DNA of 10,759 bases. Origin: Phoronis pallida. Taxonomy: Eukaryota; Phoronida; Phoronidae. The notes under the pieces were generated by a model. It had not been told where the DNA came from, ran no database searches, and was given only the letters and a program-made list of their open reading frames with translations. Both the position numbers and the translations under genes were made by a program. Shown piece after piece: positions 8,542 to 10,759 of this stretch (positions are counted from its first letter, which is position 1; every line of letters begins with the position of its first letter). The stretch spans positions 1-10,759 of the forward strand of contig JAOXYC010227126.1 of the NCBI GenBank assembly GCA_028565715.1, in the 5' to 3' direction.

Positions 8542-8709
8542 CTTCATTTTGATAATATCTCCAGTACTCTCTTCAAGCTTCACCTCAATCTGCATCAACC
8601 AGGTATCAAAGTCACTGGACTCCTTCTGGAATTGGTACCAATGTGGTGCGAGAATCTTCAGCGTGCGCTTCTTGGTGTCACACTCGCTCTTCAAGCTGTC
8701 CCATTTCAA
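8542..8709 (-). CDS. DMD: Dystrophin exon F (human exon 40 equivalent), R15 first half
   Basis: 168 nt, 56 codons, phase 0 at both ends; acceptor ttgttttcag|TTG and donor ATGAAG|gttagt. It encodes helix A and the start of helix B of repeat 15. Diagnostic residues are HWYQFQ, aligned with human HQWYQYK, followed by DTWLMQIEVKLEE, where the Trp sits at the usual helix-A core position (human has Cys in CLDDIEKKL). The exon ends DIIKMK, matching human DERKIK at the same exon boundary. Human exon 40 is 153 nt, from memory. Continuing past the donor meets a stop after three codons (GTT AGT GTT TGA), which supports the donor choice. Confidence 0.9.
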
Positions 8710-9966
8710 CTGAAAACAAAACAATCAAATAATAATTTCCAGGTTTATATATTGCTTTTTTTCAAAGTGCTGTACAATCTTTACATTATTACCCAGGCTG
8801 CAGAAAACTCTAGTGCAATCTCAACTCCCTGAGAGCCCGCGGAGCCTACCAGCAGTACGTCATAAAGGCCTCTTTACGCTAATTCAGTCATATTTACCAC
8901 CACTTTCCTAGCCTGGTACCAATTTCTACACCTATATATGATCAGTTAAACACAAAAAGTTCAAATATTTGATGCATCGGACTACCTTCACATAAAGCCT
9001 TTTTGTTACACAACTTCTTTTTCGGCAAAGATAGCAAATTGCTTGAATTAGTACATGCTAAATCACTTATACTTGTGTGTGTCTTCAACAGTGATAACAC
9101 GCTCATGAAGATGTAATATCAAATGAGAAAAGAACAAATCCTGTTGATTTTCTAACAATTGGAAGTCTTAAAAAAATCAATGTTTATTGAATTTTTTCAG
9201 ACACTTCTGTGGACAAATAAGGCTTCTCAGGGTATAATATTACAAGTCAAATAATTCACATTTCCTCCATCAATTGCTGACAGACAATCAGATAAAAGGA
9301 TGAACTAGGCACTCACACTGAAACCTTTTAACTAAAGCCGAGAGAAACTCGTTTCAAATATTTGACTTTTGTATTTTGATAATAGACAATAAAGAGCAAC
9401 TATTGTTGGCCTCGCATTGTCTTTGAACAAGGTATTCACAAACAAATTTCTGAAATTATATCTGTTGAAAATGCTGTGAAACATGTCAGGACATTTTAAA
9501 TTAAAAACGGTTGTTGTTTTTATTTTATTTATCAGTACGCTACTTACCCCAAACAGACCCAATATGAGTTTTCGTAATATCATTATTTGCATCATTTAAC
9601 ATTTGTTTTATCATTTTTTCTTATTATAGTTTGGATATTTCATCAATGTTATATCTTCCTCAGCATTTTCTTTAATACGTCTGTGCAGCCATGTCGATAC
9701 CAATGATTATTATTTTTCCTATTATTTTCAATCTAATTTGGATTGAAATAAATTAATTAAGTATAAACTAAAAGGTGAATATTTCATTATTGTACATTAG
9801 GCAAAGTAAGTCATAAGAGCTTTTTTGACACTGCGTTTGTGACCAATGGGTTTCTGGTAACGAACAGAGGTTATGAGCTAGCTCTCTTTAAAAGTAATTT
9901 AAACAATTCATTCATTACTGAAACAATTAATTTTAATTTAATTCATCAGAAACAAATGAAACGTAC
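8710..9966 (-). other. Intron G-F (1257 bp)
   Basis: GT-AG intron (gtacgt donor, gttttcag acceptor). It is mostly very AT-rich. A GC-richer patch at about 8815-8940 (gagagcccgcggagcc, then cctggtacc) differs from its surroundings and may be an old interspersed repeat, but I recognise no family and see no pol III promoter boxes. A short interrupted palindrome (tttcaatc ... gattgaaa) lies at about 9727-9748. No exon candidate with good splice sites was found. Confidence 0.6.
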
Positions 9967-10098
9967 CTTCATATCGATGATATTTTGTCTTAAACACGCC
10001 TTAGTCTCGGGGTCGTTTGTTTCCTCCAGTAACTTTTCATTCTTCTCCATCAATTGCATCATCCGTGGCTCCATTCTAGCTAAATCTTCATCCGTTAC
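9967..10098 (-). CDS. DMD: Dystrophin exon G (human exon 39 equivalent)
   Basis: 132 nt, 44 codons, phase 0 at both ends; acceptor tttgaag|GTA and donor ATGAAG|gtacgt. It begins VTDEDLARMEPRMM and ends RQNIIDMK. It is strongly helical and charged. The first residues resemble the acidic stretch before helix A-B material in human exon 39, and MQLMEKNEKLLEE aligns with the human segment ending QRGDNLQQ. Human exon 39 is 138 nt with the same phases, from memory. The acceptor has a weaker pyrimidine tract than the others. A plus-strand open frame across this interval is just the antisense shadow. Confidence 0.78.
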
Positions 10099-10625
10099 CT
10101 TCAAATAAAGAACAATATGTTAGTAGACAATATGAGAAGCAGTGAAAATAATTGTTCATTATCTCAACACAAAAAGTGAATATATTACAAAATTAATTTT
10201 CACTTACTAAGAGACAAATTCAAAGATGTATTTTAGATGATTGCATAAGGTACGAGGTGTCTACAGTGAGTATTTGTCTATGATTGATGATTTGCCATAT
10301 GTTGCATATCCTCACAACATACCAGAACTTGTCAAAAGACATAATTCAACAAGTTAAAACTTGCAGTTCTTTAAGTGGTAACACAGTAACCCCATGGTGG
10401 GTGATGACTCAAAGATATGGATTGCAAAACATGCAAAAACTGCACTCTAAAAAACAATTGTGGATTTTGTATCTTAACTTTATCACAAACTGCACTCAAC
10501 TCATTAAACTAGCAAAAACATGCCTTCTACAATGAATTGAAACTCAAACAAACCAGGGAGCATTTACTAGAAACTATTACAGCTCAATTATTTCTGTAAT
10601 CCTGTAAAAACTGTTTGTTAATTAC
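10099..10625 (-). other. Intron H-G (527 bp)
   Basis: GT-AG intron (gtaatt donor; acceptor tail tttatttgaag). It is AT-rich. On the plus strand at about 10284-10460 there are short open stretches, for example one reading GDDSKIWIAKHAKTAL, but each frame is soon interrupted and I cannot assign it to a family. No other feature seen. Confidence 0.6.
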
Positions 10626-10759
10626 CTGGATTTGTTTTTCAAAATTTTCCTCAACTTCTTTCTCAGACCACGTGGGCTCTACCCTGAGTTTTGTTTCACC
10701 CAATGACAGGGAGTTGCGCAACTCAAGAATTTCAGCATCTAAATCTACGATGAGGTCAG
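10626..10759 (-). CDS. DMD: Dystrophin exon H (human exon 38 equivalent), partial at window edge
   Basis: At least 134 nt, open to the window edge, so the acceptor is not seen. The donor CCAG|gtaatt gives a phase 0 end. It reads 44 codons, starting DLIVDLDAEILELRNSL and ending FEKQIQ. The charged, Leu-spaced first half looks like the end of a helical segment. The second half (VEPTWSEKEVEE) is acidic and probably a less regular spacer. By position it corresponds to the non-repeat segment before R15 in human dystrophin, around the end of exon 38. Sequence similarity there is weak, so the assignment rests mainly on its phase and its place upstream of exon G. It would be contiguous with exon G in the mRNA. 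Confidence 0.68.

Larger units (their letters stand above)
644..10759 (-). other. DMD: Dystrophin gene, partial: central rod (R15-R17 region), eight exons
   Basis: Dystrophin links cortical actin to the membrane dystroglycan complex; its rod is a chain of three-helix spectrin-type repeats. Seen here: eight minus-strand exons with GT donors and AG acceptors, all joining in phase into one stop-free reading frame of about 477 codons. The order of motifs follows human dystrophin as I remember it: WYQ in R15 helix A, IQLNQRWKEI ending R15, a missing helix-A Trp in R16, DWTKVN ending R16, and RRWRAVC ending R17. Exon E and human exon 41 share about 20 of 55 residues by eye. Intron positions and phases match human exons 38-45. 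Both gene ends are outside the window. A utrophin-type paralogue is less likely because a repeat corresponding to R15 is present, and utrophin is said to lack it. In an invertebrate this is probably the single pro-orthologue of dystrophin and utrophin. Confidence 0.88.

Noticed and set aside
9332-9595. 87-codon minus-strand open frame between exons G and F
   Set aside because: Composition is that of AT-rich intron (Leu/Ile/Asn/Phe-rich) with no spectrin-repeat pattern. G and F join in phase without it.
10284-10535. Plus-strand open stretches in the intron between exons H and G
   Set aside because: Short phrases such as GDDSKIWIAKHAKTAL look protein-like, but they lie in different frames broken by stops and match no family I can name.

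Overview
The window is an AT-rich stretch of metazoan nuclear DNA. About 13% of it is coding, in short exons with GT-AG splice sites. It carries part of one multi-exon gene on the minus strand, so transcription runs from position 10759 toward position 1. Eight exons (H to A, in transcript order) translate without stops, join in compatible phases, and form coiled-coil spectrin-type repeats. Compared with human dystrophin from memory, they match the central rod encoded by human DMD exons 38-45: the end of the segment before repeat 15, then R15, the R15/R16 linker, R16 and R17. Exon lengths and intron phases agree closely. The exon 43 equivalent is 173 nt, the length I recall for human. The exon 44 and 45 equivalents have the same 2-to-0 and 0-to-2 phases as human. 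I call it an invertebrate dystrophin, probably from a slowly evolving lineage that kept ancestral introns. The species cannot be determined from this window.

Layout, from high to low coordinates (transcript order): exon H (10626-10759, cut by the window edge), a 527 bp intron, exon G (9967-10098), a 1257 bp intron, exon F (8542-8709), a 3227 bp intron, exon E (5072-5314), a 696 bp intron, exon D (4115-4375), a 613 bp intron, exon C (3329-3501), a 1654 bp intron, exon B (1524-1674), a 710 bp intron, exon A (644-813), then at least 643 bp of the next intron. F+E make R15. The tail of E and the head of D make a long acidic Ser/Thr/Pro-rich linker. The rest of D plus C make R16, and B+A make R17. 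In vertebrates R16/R17 is the pair that recruits neuronal nitric oxide synthase. The start codon, actin-binding domain, later repeats and C-terminal dystroglycan-binding region lie outside the window.

The introns hold small non-coding structures and decayed mobile-element pieces. A LINE-type fragment lies at the low edge (1-117, minus). A retroelement C-terminal tail lies at 6996-7151 (minus). There are two strong foldback hairpins (3944-4079 and 8379-8453), several smaller palindromes and a 32-bp-period tandem duplication. A near-copy of the 3' end and donor site of exon F lies about 330 bp downstream of it. No RNA gene, CRISPR array or complete mobile element was recognised. I found no new defence or metabolic system. 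The notable content is the conserved dystrophin rod architecture with its enlarged linker, plus the intronic structures.
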